From an uncultured Sphingopyxis sp. (GTDB taxonomy: Bacteria > Pseudomonadota > Alphaproteobacteria > Sphingomonadales > Sphingomonadaceae), in assembly GCF_900078365.1 (NCBI RefSeq), contig NZ_LT598653.1, forward strand, positions 3,286,001-3,350,000: a stretch of 64,000 nucleotides of DNA. Reading direction: 5' to 3'. Positions 33,629-42,956 of the stretch are shown one piece after another. The notes under the pieces are model-generated. The model did no database searches, had not been told where the DNA came from, and saw only the letters and a list, made by a program, of their open reading frames with translations. Every line of letters begins with the position of its first letter. Position 1 is the first letter of the stretch. A program made the position numbers and the translations under genes.

Positions 33629-34798
33629 TTACAGCCGCTCGACGATGGTCACATTCGCCTGGCCGCCGCCTTCGCACATCGTCTGGAGGCCATATTTGCC
33701 GCCCGTCGCGTCGAGCACGCCGAGCAGGGTCGCCATCAGCTTCGCGCCGCTGGCGCCGAGCGGGTGGCCGAGCGCGATCGCGCCGCCATGCTGGTTGAGC
33801 CGCGCCGGATCGGCGCCGAGATACTTGAGCCAGGCGAGCGGCACCGGCGCGAACGCCTCGTTGACCTCGTAAGCGTCGATGTCCTCGATCTTCATGCCCG
33901 CTTTCTTGAGCGCGCGTTCGGTCGCGAACAAAGGCTCTTCGAGCATGATCACCGGGTCGCCCGCGGTGACCGACACATGGTGGATGCGCGCGCGCGGGGT
34001 CAGGCCGTGGTCCTTCAGCGCCTGTTCGGAGCAGACGAGCACCGCCGACGATCCGTCGCAGATCTGGCTCGAGGTCGCGGCGGTGATCGTGCCGCCTTCC
34101 TGGAGCAGCTTCACCCCCGCGATGCTTTCCAGCGTCGCGTCGAAGCGGATGCCTTCGTCGATCTTGTGCCATTGCTTGCCCTCGGCCGTCTCGATCTCGA
34201 CCGGCACGATCTCGCGATCGAATAGGCTGGCCTCGGTCGCCGCCTTGGCGCGGCGATGGCTTTCGAGCGCGAAGGCGTCGAGATCGTCCTTGGTGAAGCC
34301 GTGCTTCTTGACGATCATCTCGGCGCCCATGAACTGGCTGAACATGATGCCGGGATATTTTTCCTCGAGCCGCGGCGATTTATAATTGCCGAGCCCCTCC
34401 TTCATGAACAGCGTCGCGACGCTGCCCATCGGCACGCGCGTCATGCTTTCGATGCCGCTTGCGAGCACGATGTCCTGCGTGCCCGACATCACCGCCTGCG
34501 CCGCGAACTGGATCGCCTGCTGCGACGAACCGCACTGGCGGTCGATGGTGACGGCGGGGATCGAGTCGGGGAGCTTCGAGGCGAGCACCGCGTTGCGGCC
34601 GACGTCCATCGTCTGCTGGCCGCCCTGCGACACGCAGCCGGTGATGACGTCGTCGATCTTCGAGGTGTCGAAATCATTGCGGTCGGCAATCGCGTCGAAC
34701 ACCGCGGCGCCGAGGTCGACGGGGTGCGTGCCCGCGAGCCGGCCGCCGCGGCGGCCGCCGGCAGTGCGGACGGCATCGACGATATAGGCTGTAGCCAT
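33629..34798 (-). CDS. Acetyl-CoA C-acyltransferase (thiolase)
   Basis: A 389-residue thiolase. The acyl-carrying Cys89 lies in DRQCGSSQQ, the His in NQHGGAIALGHPLGASGAK and the second Cys (about 375) in TMCEGGGQAN. It cleaves 3-ketoacyl-CoA, or in reverse forms acetoacetyl-CoA. The gene order acyl-CoA dehydrogenase, thiolase, SDR, thioesterase favours the degradative role. No enoyl-CoA hydratase gene is in the group. Confidence 0.94.
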   Translation of the reverse strand: MATAYIVDAVRTAGGRRGGRLAGTHPVDLGAAVFDAIADRNDFDTSKIDDVITGCVSQGGQQTMDVGRNAVLASKLPDSIPAVTIDRQCGSSQQAIQFAAQAVMSGTQDIVLASGIESMTRVPMGSVATLFMKEGLGNYKSPRLEEKYPGIMFSQFMGAEMIVKKHGFTKDDLDAFALESHRRAKAATEASLFDREIVPVEIETAEGKQWHKIDEGIRFDATLESIAGVKLLQEGGTITAATSSQICDGSSAVLVCSEQALKDHGLTPRARIHHVSVTAGDPVIMLEEPLFATERALKKAGMKIEDIDAYEVNEAFAPVPLAWLKYLGADPARLNQHGGAIALGHPLGASGAKLMATLLGVLDATGGKYGLQTMCEGGGQANVTIVERL

Positions 34799-34817
34799 AG
34801 GGGAGTTCCTTTCTTAA

Positions 34818-34951
34818 TTCCCCTCCCGCAGGCGGGAGGGGTCAGGGGTGGGCGCGAGCGAAGCGAGCATCCGGGGGTGAGATGCCCACCCCGCTGCGAC
34901 TAGCGAGCAAGCTCGCAAGTCTCGCTGCCCCTCCCGCCTGCGGGAGGGGAT
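34818..34951. repeat. Type B modular palindromic repeat, copy B2 (acyl-CoA dehydrogenase-thiolase junction)
   Basis: Ends CCCCTCCCGCAGGCGGGAGGGG and its counterpart, an inner GCGAGCGAAGCGAGC hairpin, and the core GACTA-GCGAGC-AA-GCTCGC-AAGTC. Confidence 0.85.
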
Positions 34952-34953
34952 TC

Positions 34954-36108
34954 TTACAATTTCCGCCCGATCAGTTCCTTCATGATCTCGTTGGTGCCGC
35001 CGAAGATGCGCGTCACGCGTGCCGCGCGCCAGGCGCGGGCGATCGGATATTCGTTCATATAGCCCGATCCGCCGAACAGCTGGAGGCACTTGTCCATCAC
35101 CTCCCACTGGAGGTCGGTGTGCCACAGCTTCGCCGCGGCGCCCTCCTCGGGGGTCAGTTCCTTCTTCATGTGGCGCGCGAGCGCCCAATCGAGATGCGCC
35201 CAGCCGACCTGCAGCTTGGCCTTCAAATCGGCGAGCACGAAGCGGCTGTTCTGGAAATCGAGGATCGGTTTGCCGAACGCCTTGCGCTCGCGCGTATATT
35301 CGACCGTGTCGTCGAAGGCGCGCTGCGCCGAGGCCTGCGCGCTGACAGCGATCGACAGCCGCTCCTGGGGAAGCTCGCTCATCAGATAGATGAAGCCCTG
35401 CCCCTCTTCGCCGAGGCAGTTGGTGATCGGCACGCGGACGTCGTTGAAGAAAAGCTCCGACGTGTCGGCCTCGTCCTGCCCGATCTTGTCGAGGTTGCGC
35501 CCGCGCTGGAAGCCTTCGCGGTCGGCCTCGACGAGCACGATCGAGACGCCCTTCCACGCCGGCTCGACCTCGGTGTCGGTCTTGACGCAGACGAGGATCA
35601 GGTCGGCGTTCTGGCCGTTGGTGATGAAGGTCTTCGACCCGTTGATGACATAATGATTGCCGTCCTTTTTCGCGGTCGTGCGCATCCCCTGAAGGTCCGA
35701 GCCCGTGGCCGGTTCGGTCATCGCGATCGCGGTGATCGTCTCGCCCGACACCATCCTGGGCAGCCAGTGCTTCTTCTGCTCCTCGCTGCCATATTTGACG
35801 ATGTAGCTGGTGACGATGTCCGACTGGAGCGAGAAGCCGGTGGTCGCGCGGCCATAATAGGCGCTTTCCTCGTCGACGATCGCATTATAGCCGAAGTCGA
35901 GGCCGAGCCCGCCATATTCCTCGGGGACCGTCGGGCAGAGCATGCCGATCTCGCCCGCCTTGGGCCAGATCGACTTGGGGACGATCTTGTCCTCGGCCCA
36001 TTGCGCTGCGTTGGGCGCGACTTCCTTTTCGAGGAACTGGCGCACCGTCGCGCGGAACGCCTCATGATCCTCGTTATAGGCGGTGCGCGAGAGACTATCG
36101 AGCGACAT
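34954..36108 (-). CDS. Acyl-CoA dehydrogenase
   Basis: A 384-residue FAD flavoprotein. The first family signature appears as AMTEPATGSDLQGMRT (about residues 130-145) and the second as QLFGGSGYMNEYPIARAWRAARV, ending in GGTNEIMKELIGRKL. It makes trans-2-enoyl-CoA, the first beta-oxidation step. The ATG at 36108 has AGGA five bases upstream (an ATGATG pair leaves 36111 possible). It leads the group that runs into the thiolase, SDR and thioesterase genes. Confidence 0.94.
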   Translation of the reverse strand: MSLDSLSRTAYNEDHEAFRATVRQFLEKEVAPNAAQWAEDKIVPKSIWPKAGEIGMLCPTVPEEYGGLGLDFGYNAIVDEESAYYGRATTGFSLQSDIVTSYIVKYGSEEQKKHWLPRMVSGETITAIAMTEPATGSDLQGMRTTAKKDGNHYVINGSKTFITNGQNADLILVCVKTDTEVEPAWKGVSIVLVEADREGFQRGRNLDKIGQDEADTSELFFNDVRVPITNCLGEEGQGFIYLMSELPQERLSIAVSAQASAQRAFDDTVEYTRERKAFGKPILDFQNSRFVLADLKAKLQVGWAHLDWALARHMKKELTPEEGAAAKLWHTDLQWEVMDKCLQLFGGSGYMNEYPIARAWRAARVTRIFGGTNEIMKELIGRKL

Positions 36109-36225
36109 CATTTTCCTTTCCCTTGGAGCAGCCGAACGCGAGCGGGGAGTCGGCCGCATCTTTCCGGGCCAAGAGACCTTACGTTTACGTCCACGTCAAG
36201 TGGAAAGACGCTACGGCATGAACTA

Positions 36226-36308
36226 TCGCGTCGCCCCCGCGGAGGCGGGGGCCGCAGTCGGCCTTGCGCCACCTCTCCAGCGGCCCCCGCCTTCGCGGGG
36301 GCGACGGA
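36226..36308. repeat. REP-like inverted repeat (CCCCCGCGGAGGCGGGGG type)
   Basis: CGTCGCCCCCGCGGAGGCGG and CCCCCGCCTTCGCGGGGGCG face each other. It lies in the divergent gap between the acyl-CoA dehydrogenase and SMP-30 genes. Confidence 0.75.
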
Positions 36309-36374
36309 TGTGTATGGGAGCGAATAGGTTTGCAGCCGCTGGGCAGTCCTGCCCCGCCGCGCTATGACCGGCGC

Positions 36375-37244
36375 ATGGTCCAACTGCTCCTCGACGCCGG
36401 CGCCTTGCTCGGCGAATCGCCCGTCTGGCACGCCGCCGAAGCCCGCCTCTATTGGGTCGATATAGAGGGCCGCAAAATCCATCGCACCGACCCGGCGACG
36501 GGCGCCGACGAAGTGATGGAACTCACCGAACAGGTCGGCTGCATCGCGCCGCGCGTGGGGGGCGGCCTTGTCGCCGCGCTCGAAAATGGCTGCGCGCTGA
36601 TCGACCAATGGGGCGGCGCGCCGCGCGCCTTCGGCCCGGCGGTGCTCGCGGACAAGCCCGAGCAGCGTTTCAACGACGGGCGCGTCGATGCGCGCGGCCG
36701 GCTCTGGGTGGGCAGCCTGACGCGCGACAAGGCCAACCCCGCGGCGACGCTCTACCGGCTCGACCCCGACGGGTCGCTGACCGAAATCCTGCATGGGCTG
36801 ACGACGAGCAACGGCGCGGCGTTCAGCCCCGACGGCGCCACCTTTTATCACGCCGACACGCCAAGCCACGCGATCCGCGCCTATGACGTCGATATGACCG
36901 CCGGGACGCTGGCGGGCGGCCGCGTCTTTCACCAGTTCGCGTTCGGCCATGGCCGCCCCGACGGCGCCGCGGTCGACGCCGAAGGTTGTTATTGGTCGGC
37001 GCTGTGGGACGGCTGGCGCGTCGTGCGCTTCTCGCCCGCGGGCGAGCTGATCCAGACGGTCGAGCTGCCGGTGCAGCACCCGACGATGATCGCGTTCGGC
37101 GGGCCGGATTTGAAGACGGCGTTCGTCACCAGCGCGGGCAAGAATCTGACCGATGAGGAGCGCAAGGCGCAGCCGCATGCGGGCGGGGTGTTCACTTTCC
37201 GTGTGGATGTGCCGGGGCTGGTTCAGCCGATGTTTGGGGGTTGA
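36375..37244 (+). CDS. SMP-30/gluconolactonase family protein
   Basis: A 289-residue six-bladed beta-propeller hydrolase. Expected metal ligands are Glu14 in LLGESPVWH, Asn in TTSNGAAFSPDG (about 145) and Asp in GRPDGAAVD (about 196). RFNDGRVDARGRLWVGSL is a strong family segment. It probably opens a sugar lactone such as glucono- or galactono-lactone. It stands alone, so the pathway is open. The ATG at 36375 precedes the family start closely. Confidence 0.9.
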   Translation: MVQLLLDAGALLGESPVWHAAEARLYWVDIEGRKIHRTDPATGADEVMELTEQVGCIAPRVGGGLVAALENGCALIDQWGGAPRAFGPAVLADKPEQRFNDGRVDARGRLWVGSLTRDKANPAATLYRLDPDGSLTEILHGLTTSNGAAFSPDGATFYHADTPSHAIRAYDVDMTAGTLAGGRVFHQFAFGHGRPDGAAVDAEGCYWSALWDGWRVVRFSPAGELIQTVELPVQHPTMIAFGGPDLKTAFVTSAGKNLTDEERKAQPHAGGVFTFRVDVPGLVQPMFGG

Positions 37245-37246
37245 AT

Positions 37247-37387
37247 ATCCTCCCTGTGGCCGCAGGCCATGGGGAGGGGGACCGCCGCGAAGCGGTGGTG
37301 GAGGGGCGGCGACGTCGCGTTATGCCCCTCCGTCAGCGGCTTCGCCGCTGCCACCTCCCCATGGCCTGCGGCCACAGGGAGGATCAA
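37247..37387. repeat. CCTCCCTGTGGC-type inverted repeat, copy 2
   Basis: ATCCTCCCTGTGGCCGCAGGCC and GGCCTGCGGCCACAGGGAGGAT are near-perfect inverted ends. GCCGCGAAGCGG and CAGCGGCTTCGCCGCTG hairpins lie inside. Confidence 0.75.
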
Positions 37388-37483
37388 CTAGGCCTCCCAC
37401 CCTTGCACCCCCCTGTCATATCCGGTTAAGACGGCTCCAGACATGGTTTCGTCCGAAACCTTATCCTCCGGGGAGATTTATCG

Positions 37484-39682
37484 ATGTCGCGCCCAGCGCA
37501 GCCTTTTGCCCGCCGTTTGTCGATCCTGCTTGCATCCACCGCGATGATGGTGGGTTATAGCCAGATGAGCACCGCAACCGCCGCCGAACCCACCGCCGCC
37601 GCGCAGCCGGCCGCCTCCGCCTCCGCGGGCACGAACCCGCTGCTTGCACCCTGGACCGGCCCCTATGAAGGGGTGCCGCCGTGGGACAAGCTCGACCCCG
37701 AACTCTTCCCCGACGCCTTCACCAAGGGCATGGCCGAGACCAAGGCGCAGGTGCAGGCTGTGATCGACAATCCCGAGGCGCCGACCTTCGAGAATACGCA
37801 TGTGCCGATGATGCTGGCGGGCGACACGATGGAGCGCCTCTTCGCGCTGTGGGGCGTGCAGACGTCGAACAAGTCGAGCGACCGCGTCGAGGACATCGAC
37901 GCCGAATGGAGCCCCAAGCTCACCAAATTCTACACCGAGCTGTTCCTCGATCCGGGGCTCTTCGCGCGCTACAAGGCGGTTTACGAGAAGCGCCATTCGA
38001 GCGGGCTCGACGCGCAGCAGATCCGCATCGTCGAGCGCAGCTATGACGAGATGGTGCGCGACGGCGCCAACCTGTCGCCCGCCGACAAGGCGAAGCTGGT
38101 CGAGATGAACTCGAAGCTCGAAGGCCTGTTCTCGGCCTTCTCGTCGAAGCTGCTCGGCGACGAGAAGCTCTATACTTTCGTCACCGACAAGGCCGAGCTC
38201 GCGGGGCTCGAACCCGGCTTCGTCGCTTCGCTCGCCGCCGCCGCCGAAGCCAATGGCAAGCCCGGCCAGTGGGCGATCAAGAATACGCGCTCGTCGGCGC
38301 AGCCGGTGCTCCAGAATGCGACCAACCGCGCACTTCGCGAAAAGGTCTGGAAGGCCTTCGTGAACCGCGGCGACAATGGCGACGCGAACGATACCAATGC
38401 GACGATCGCCGAAATATTGAAGCTGCGCCAGCAGCGTGCCGAACTGCTCGGCTTCCCGACCCACGCGCATTACCGCATGGCCGACACGATGGCGAAGACC
38501 CCCGAGGCCGCGATGGGGCTGATGATGAAGGTCTGGCCCGCCGCCGTCGCGCGGGTGAAGGAAGAGGTCGCCGACATGCAGGCGATCGCCGATGCCGAGG
38601 CGAAGGCGAACAAGACGCCGAAGATCACGATCGAGCCGTGGGATTACCGCTTCTATGCCGAAAAGGTCCGCAAGGCGAAATACGACCTCGATGAAAGCGA
38701 AGTGAAGCCTTACCTCCAGCTCGACAAGCTGACCCAGGGCATGTTCTGGGCGGCGGGGCAGCTTTATGACCTCGGCTTCAAGGAAAATACCGGCACGATC
38801 CCGGTGTTCGACCCCAAGGTCCGCACCTTCGAGGTCTATAACCTCAAGACGAACGAGAATGTCGGGGTCTTCTACCTCGACAATTTCGCCCGCGACGGCA
38901 AACGCTCGGGCGCGTGGATGACCACCTATCGCAGCCAGCAGACGCTGGGCGGCGAACGCAATGTGCTCGCGTCGAACAACAATAATTTCACCGAAGCGGC
39001 AAAGGGCGAGCCGACGCTGATCAGTCTCGACGATGCGCAGACCCTGTTTCACGAATTCGGCCACGCGATCCATTACCTGCTCCAGCAGGTCCATTATCCG
39101 GCGCTCGCCGGCGTGCCGCGCGACTTCGTCGAATATCCGAGCCAGGTGAACGAAAATTGGCTGATGACCCCCGAAGTGCTGTCGAAATATGCGACGCACT
39201 ACAAGACGGGCGAACCGATGCCGCAGGCGCTGGTCGACAAGATCCTCGCCTCCGACAAGTTCAACCAGGGTTTCACCACGGTCGAATATCTGGCGAGCGC
39301 GATCGTCGACATGAAGCTGCACGACCGCAAGACCCCGCCGACCGATGTCGACAAGTTCGAGCGCGAGACGCTCGCCGAAATCGGCATGCCGAAGGAAATC
39401 GTGATGCGGCACCGCCTGCCGCAGTTCGGCCATCTGTTCAGCTCGGACGCCTATTCGGCGGGCTATTATAGCTATCTGTGGTCCGAAACGATGGACGCCG
39501 ACACCTGGGCGGCCTTCACCGAAGCCGGCGGTCCGTGGGATCGGACGGTGGCCGACAAATTCCGCACGATCCTGTTGATGACGGGCAACGAGACCGACCG
39601 CGCCGAGGCCTATCGCGCCTTCCGCGGCCGCGACCCCGATGTGAAGGCACTGCTGGCAAAGCGCGGTTTCCCGACCGAATAA
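37484..39682 (+). CDS. M3 family zinc metallopeptidase (peptidyl-dipeptidase Dcp-like)
   Basis: A 732-residue oligopeptidase. A signal peptide is likely (RRLSILLASTAMMVG, cleavage near TATAAEPT), so the enzyme should be periplasmic. The zinc motif HEFGH is at about residues 523-527 in TLFHEFGHAIHYLL, and the third ligand Glu is in DFVEYPSQVNENW about 26 residues later. It would degrade short peptides. A hairpin terminator follows the stop by six bases. Confidence 0.93.
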   Translation: MSRPAQPFARRLSILLASTAMMVGYSQMSTATAAEPTAAAQPAASASAGTNPLLAPWTGPYEGVPPWDKLDPELFPDAFTKGMAETKAQVQAVIDNPEAPTFENTHVPMMLAGDTMERLFALWGVQTSNKSSDRVEDIDAEWSPKLTKFYTELFLDPGLFARYKAVYEKRHSSGLDAQQIRIVERSYDEMVRDGANLSPADKAKLVEMNSKLEGLFSAFSSKLLGDEKLYTFVTDKAELAGLEPGFVASLAAAAEANGKPGQWAIKNTRSSAQPVLQNATNRALREKVWKAFVNRGDNGDANDTNATIAEILKLRQQRAELLGFPTHAHYRMADTMAKTPEAAMGLMMKVWPAAVARVKEEVADMQAIADAEAKANKTPKITIEPWDYRFYAEKVRKAKYDLDESEVKPYLQLDKLTQGMFWAAGQLYDLGFKENTGTIPVFDPKVRTFEVYNLKTNENVGVFYLDNFARDGKRSGAWMTTYRSQQTLGGERNVLASNNNNFTEAAKGEPTLISLDDAQTLFHEFGHAIHYLLQQVHYPALAGVPRDFVEYPSQVNENWLMTPEVLSKYATHYKTGEPMPQALVDKILASDKFNQGFTTVEYLASAIVDMKLHDRKTPPTDVDKFERETLAEIGMPKEIVMRHRLPQFGHLFSSDAYSAGYYSYLWSETMDADTWAAFTEAGGPWDRTVADKFRTILLMTGNETDRAEAYRAFRGRDPDVKALLAKRGFPTE

Positions 39683-39688
39683 GCGAAA

Positions 39689-39717
39689 CGGTCGAGGCGG
39701 GATTTCCGCCTCGACCG
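39689..39717. terminator. Bidirectional hairpin terminator after the M3 peptidase
   Basis: A perfect 12-bp stem CGGTCGAGGCGG/CCGCCTCGACCG with a 5-base loop lies between convergent genes ending at 39682 and 39746. There is no strong T tract on either side. Confidence 0.65.
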
Positions 39718-39745
39718 CTTCACCGGTACGCCTGCCGGGCGCCGC

Positions 39746-40171
39746 TCAGGCGGCTTGCCGGCGCGCGGGCAGGAAATTGCCGTCGATGCCGCCGGGCCAG
39801 GGGGTTACGGTCTCGCCCGCGACCCGCCAGCGCCCGCCGTCCTTGCGCAATCGCAGTTCGTACATCGCCGCGGGCGCGTCGGGGCTCATGCGGCGGTAGA
39901 GGATGGCGGTCGCATGATCGCCCTGCTGTTCGACGTGGAGTATGCGGTGCTCGGTCGACAGCGGCGGTTCGCCCGCGTCGCGGCGCGCGCGGAACTCGGC
40001 GAAAGAGTCGGCGCGGCTGACGCGCCGCACCTCGCCGTCGCCGCCGAGCACCAGAAAGCTCTGGTCGGCGGTGTAGAGCCGCTCCATGCCGTCGATGTCA
40101 TAGGCGCTGCCGATATGGACGACGTCGTGGATCAGCGCCGCGATCGCCGGGTCGGTGGGAGGCTGGGTCAT
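39746..40171 (-). CDS. NTF2-like (SnoaL-type) nuclear transport factor 2 family protein
   Basis: A 141-residue protein with the cone-like NTF2 fold: helical N-terminus (AIAALIHDVVHIGSAYDIDGMERLYTADQSF) then beta strands ending ELRLRKDGGRWRVAGETV. Such proteins are small ketosteroid-isomerase-like enzymes or binding proteins. The ATG at 40171 has AAGGA six bases upstream. It follows an SDR gene by 33 bp on the same strand, so the two probably act on one small molecule. Confidence 0.8.
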   Translation of the reverse strand: MTQPPTDPAIAALIHDVVHIGSAYDIDGMERLYTADQSFLVLGGDGEVRRVSRADSFAEFRARRDAGEPPLSTEHRILHVEQQGDHATAILYRRMSPDAPAAMYELRLRKDGGRWRVAGETVTPWPGGIDGNFLPARRQAA

Positions 40172-40204
40172 GGTCTTTCCTTTCATTATGGGGAGATGCG
40201 GGTT

Positions 40205-40954
40205 TCAGAGCAGCGCCATGCCGCCATCGACGCGCAGGTTGATGCCGGTGACGAAGCTCCCCGCATCCGACGCGAGAAAGAGCGCGGCCTGCGCCAGCTC
40301 TTCGGGACGGGCGAAGCGGCCGAGCGGGATCGCGCCCGCCATCATCGCCTCGAACCCCGCGCGCTCTTCGGGCGGCACGCCGAGCTTTTCGACGATTGCG
40401 GTGTCGGTAGGACCGGGGCTCAGCATGTTGACGCGGATGCCGCGATCCTTGAATTCGAGCGCCCAGCTGCGCGCGAAGGCGCCGATCGCCGCTTTGGTCC
40501 CGGCATAGACGGGGTGGCCGTCAAGCACCTTGTCGCTCGCGAGCGAACCGACGCAGATGATCGCGCCGCCGTCGCGCAGCACCGGCGCCATGCTCTGCAC
40601 CCCGAAAAAGGTGCCGCGCGCGTTAATCGCGAACTGCTGGTCATATTCGGCCTCGGTGACGTCGGACGAAGCGGTGATCGTGATGACGCCGGCGTTCGCG
40701 ACATAGATGTCGGCGCCGCCGAAGCGTTCGCGGACGAAGCCGGCGAGCGCGCGATGGTGCGCGGGATCGGCGGAATCGCCTGGAAAGCCGACCGCTCCGG
40801 CGCCGATTTCGCGCACCGCATCATCGACGACTTGCCCCCGCCGGCCGGTGATCACCACCTCGGCGCCTTCGCGCGCAAAAAGCTTCGCGGTCGCGAGGCC
40901 GATGCCGCTGTTGCCGCCGGTGATGACGGCGGTCTTTCCCTTCAGACTCGACAT
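40205..40954 (-). CDS. SDR family oxidoreductase
   Basis: A 249-residue classical short-chain dehydrogenase. TGGNSGIGLATA (about residues 12-23), TGRR (about 36-39, favouring NADPH), NAG (about 87-89), Ser near 136 and YAGTKAA (about 150-156) are present. It diverges from a LysR gene, the usual arrangement for a LysR-controlled SDR. The substrate is unknown. Confidence 0.88.
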   Translation of the reverse strand: MSSLKGKTAVITGGNSGIGLATAKLFAREGAEVVITGRRGQVVDDAVREIGAGAVGFPGDSADPAHHRALAGFVRERFGGADIYVANAGVITITASSDVTEAEYDQQFAINARGTFFGVQSMAPVLRDGGAIICVGSLASDKVLDGHPVYAGTKAAIGAFARSWALEFKDRGIRVNMLSPGPTDTAIVEKLGVPPEERAGFEAMMAGAIPLGRFARPEELAQAALFLASDAGSFVTGINLRVDGGMALL

Positions 40955-40966
40955 GATCCTGTCCTT

Positions 40967-40977
40967 TCACATTGTGA
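40967..40977. promoter_or_regulatory. Small palindrome in the SDR-LysR divergent region
   Basis: TCACA-T-TGTGA lies 12 bp before the SDR start. It may belong to the LysR-controlled promoter, but it is short, so this is a weak call. Confidence 0.25.
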
Positions 40978-41052
40978 TGGACGCGATATGGCTATTCCCC
41001 AACGGCGGATAAGGCTGGACAATAGCACATCATCTTTGCCAAAAACTATCGA

Positions 41053-41949
41053 ATGAAGCGATTGGAACGCACGACCGGGCTCTTCGCCTTCGTCCGCACG
41101 GTCGAAGCCGGTTCGTTCAGCGCGGCGGCGCGGATCGCGGGGACGACGCCGTCGGCGGTCTCGAAGAATGTCGAGCGGCTCGAGCGGCGGCTGGGGATCA
41201 AGCTGTTCCTGCGCTCGACGCGTTCGCTCGCGCTGACCACCGATGGCGCCGCTTATTACGAACGCATCGCGCCGCTGCTCCAGGCGCTCGAGGAGGCGGG
41301 CGACGCGCTGGGCGAGGCGGGCACTGCACGCGGGCGGCTGCGGATCAGCCTGCCCGGCATTTTGGGACCGATCCTCGTCGATGCGCTCACGCGCGATTTC
41401 ATGACGCGCCATCCCGAGATCGCGCTCGAGATCAGCATCACCGACCGGCATGTCGACCTGGTGCGCGAAGGCTATGACGTCGCGCTGCGCGCGGGTGAGG
41501 TCGCGGCGACCGACTGGATCGCGCGGCCGCTCGGCACGCTGCCGCTCGTCCTCGTCGCGGCGCCCGCCTATCTGGAGCGCGCGGGCGTGCCTGCGTCGAT
41601 CGATGAACTCCGGGAAGCGGCGCATATCCGCTACCGGCTCGGCGCGCGCGCCTATCCGATCGGCTTTGCCGACGGGTCGCGGCTCGCCGTCGACGGCGCG
41701 ATCGACAGCGATTCGGGCCAGGCGATGCGGATCGCCGCGCTGAACGGCGCCGGGATCGCGCCATTGCTCCGCGCCGCGGTCGCGGGCGATCTGGCGGCGG
41801 GGCGGCTGGTCGAAGTGCTGCCGCAAAAGCCGCTCGCCGCGGTGCCGGTGCAGACGCTGCACGCCTTCGGACGCTTCGCGCCGCTGCGCGTGCGCCTGTT
41901 CCACGATTTCGTCGCCGCCGCACTGGCGCCCCACCTGCTGCCGCGCTGA
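41053..41949 (+). CDS. LysR family transcriptional regulator
   Basis: A 298-residue regulator with the N-terminal winged helix (LFAFVRTVEAGSFSAAARIA, then TTPSAVSKNVERLERRLG) and a substrate-binding domain. LKLF-type FLRSTRSLALTTDGAAYY follows. It probably activates or represses the divergent SDR gene and the NTF2-like gene behind it. Confidence 0.88.
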   Translation: MKRLERTTGLFAFVRTVEAGSFSAAARIAGTTPSAVSKNVERLERRLGIKLFLRSTRSLALTTDGAAYYERIAPLLQALEEAGDALGEAGTARGRLRISLPGILGPILVDALTRDFMTRHPEIALEISITDRHVDLVREGYDVALRAGEVAATDWIARPLGTLPLVLVAAPAYLERAGVPASIDELREAAHIRYRLGARAYPIGFADGSRLAVDGAIDSDSGQAMRIAALNGAGIAPLLRAAVAGDLAAGRLVEVLPQKPLAAVPVQTLHAFGRFAPLRVRLFHDFVAAALAPHLLPR

Positions 41950-41998
41950 AATCGCACGCCGCGCGCGTCGCCAACTTGCCGATTGACTGCCCGCCGGT

Positions 41999-42030
41999 TC
42001 GATATAAATATGATATCATATTCATATCGA
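41999..42030. promoter_or_regulatory. 32-bp nested palindromic operator of the SPFH operon
   Basis: An inner perfect palindrome, AATATGATATCATATT (42007-42022), is enclosed by TCGATAT (41999-42005) and ATATCGA (42024-42030). The whole is an AT-rich island 17 bp before the SPFH ATG. Its two-tier symmetry suits two dimers of a ribbon-helix-helix protein, and such a gene lies two positions downstream. Confidence 0.7.
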
Positions 42031-42047
42031 GTGATTCGGAGGGAAAC

Positions 42048-42950
42048 ATGGTCGAAACAGGGACGCCCGCGCTGAACCGCAGCCGGGAGGTGCGCGCCGC
42101 GACGCAGAGCGGCTATCTGATGCTGTTCGTCTGGCTGGCGCTGCTCGGGCTCGCCGCCTGGGCGGCGATCAGCAACGCCAATGCCGAGGTCATGGTCGCG
42201 TGGAAATGGGCGCTGGTCGTCGTCGCGGGCGTCGTCGGCCTGCTGATCCTCTGCGGCTTTTACCTGATCAATCCGAACGAAGCCGCGGCGATCCAGCTGT
42301 TCGGCGCCTATAAAGGCACCGACCGCCAGGAAGGGCTGCGCTGGGTGCTGCCGTGGCTGACGCGCAAGAAGATCGCGGTGCGCGCGAACAATGTGATTTC
42401 GGACAAGATCAAGGTCAACGACCTGCGCGGCAACCCGATCGAAATGGCGGCGCAGGTCGTGTGGCGCGTCACCGACACCGCGCAGGCGCTGTTCGACGTC
42501 GACGATTACAAGGAATTCGTGATGGCGCAGATCGAGGCCGCGGTGCGTTCGATCGGTTCGCGCTATCCCTATGACGACATCGAGCATCAGGAAATCACAC
42601 TGCGCGGCAACCATGACGAGGTCGGGGTCGAACTGCGCAAGGCGCTGATCGAGCGGCTCGAGGTCGCGGGCATCACCGTCGACGAATGCGGGTTGACCCA
42701 CCTCGCCTATGCGCAGGAAATCGCAGGCGCGATGCTGCGCCGCCAGCAGGCCGAAGCGGTGATCGCGGCGCGCAAGAAGCTGGTCGAGGGCGCGGTGACG
42801 ATGGTCGAGATGGCGCTCACCCACCTGTCGGAAAAGAATGTCGTCACCCTCGACGACGAGCGCAAGGCGGCGATGGTGTCGAACCTGATGGTCGTCCTCT
42901 GCGGCGAACGCGACACCCAGCCCGTCGTCAACACCGGCTCGCTCTATTGA
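42048..42950 (+). CDS. SPFH domain membrane protein
   Basis: A 300-residue protein. Two transmembrane helices near the N-terminus (YLMLFVWLALLGLAAWAAI and WALVVVAGVVGLLILCGFYLI) are followed by an SPFH (band 7) domain (NPNEAAAIQLFGAYKGTDRQ to about residue 230) and a short helical tail. There is no long coiled coil. SPFH proteins form large membrane assemblies that organise or protect membrane proteins and proteases. A GGAGGG site precedes the ATG by six bases. It is the first gene of a three-gene unit with an RHH protein. Confidence 0.88.
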   Translation: MVETGTPALNRSREVRAATQSGYLMLFVWLALLGLAAWAAISNANAEVMVAWKWALVVVAGVVGLLILCGFYLINPNEAAAIQLFGAYKGTDRQEGLRWVLPWLTRKKIAVRANNVISDKIKVNDLRGNPIEMAAQVVWRVTDTAQALFDVDDYKEFVMAQIEAAVRSIGSRYPYDDIEHQEITLRGNHDEVGVELRKALIERLEVAGITVDECGLTHLAYAQEIAGAMLRRQQAEAVIAARKKLVEGAVTMVEMALTHLSEKNVVTLDDERKAAMVSNLMVVLCGERDTQPVVNTGSLY

Positions 42951-42956
42951 GTCGGA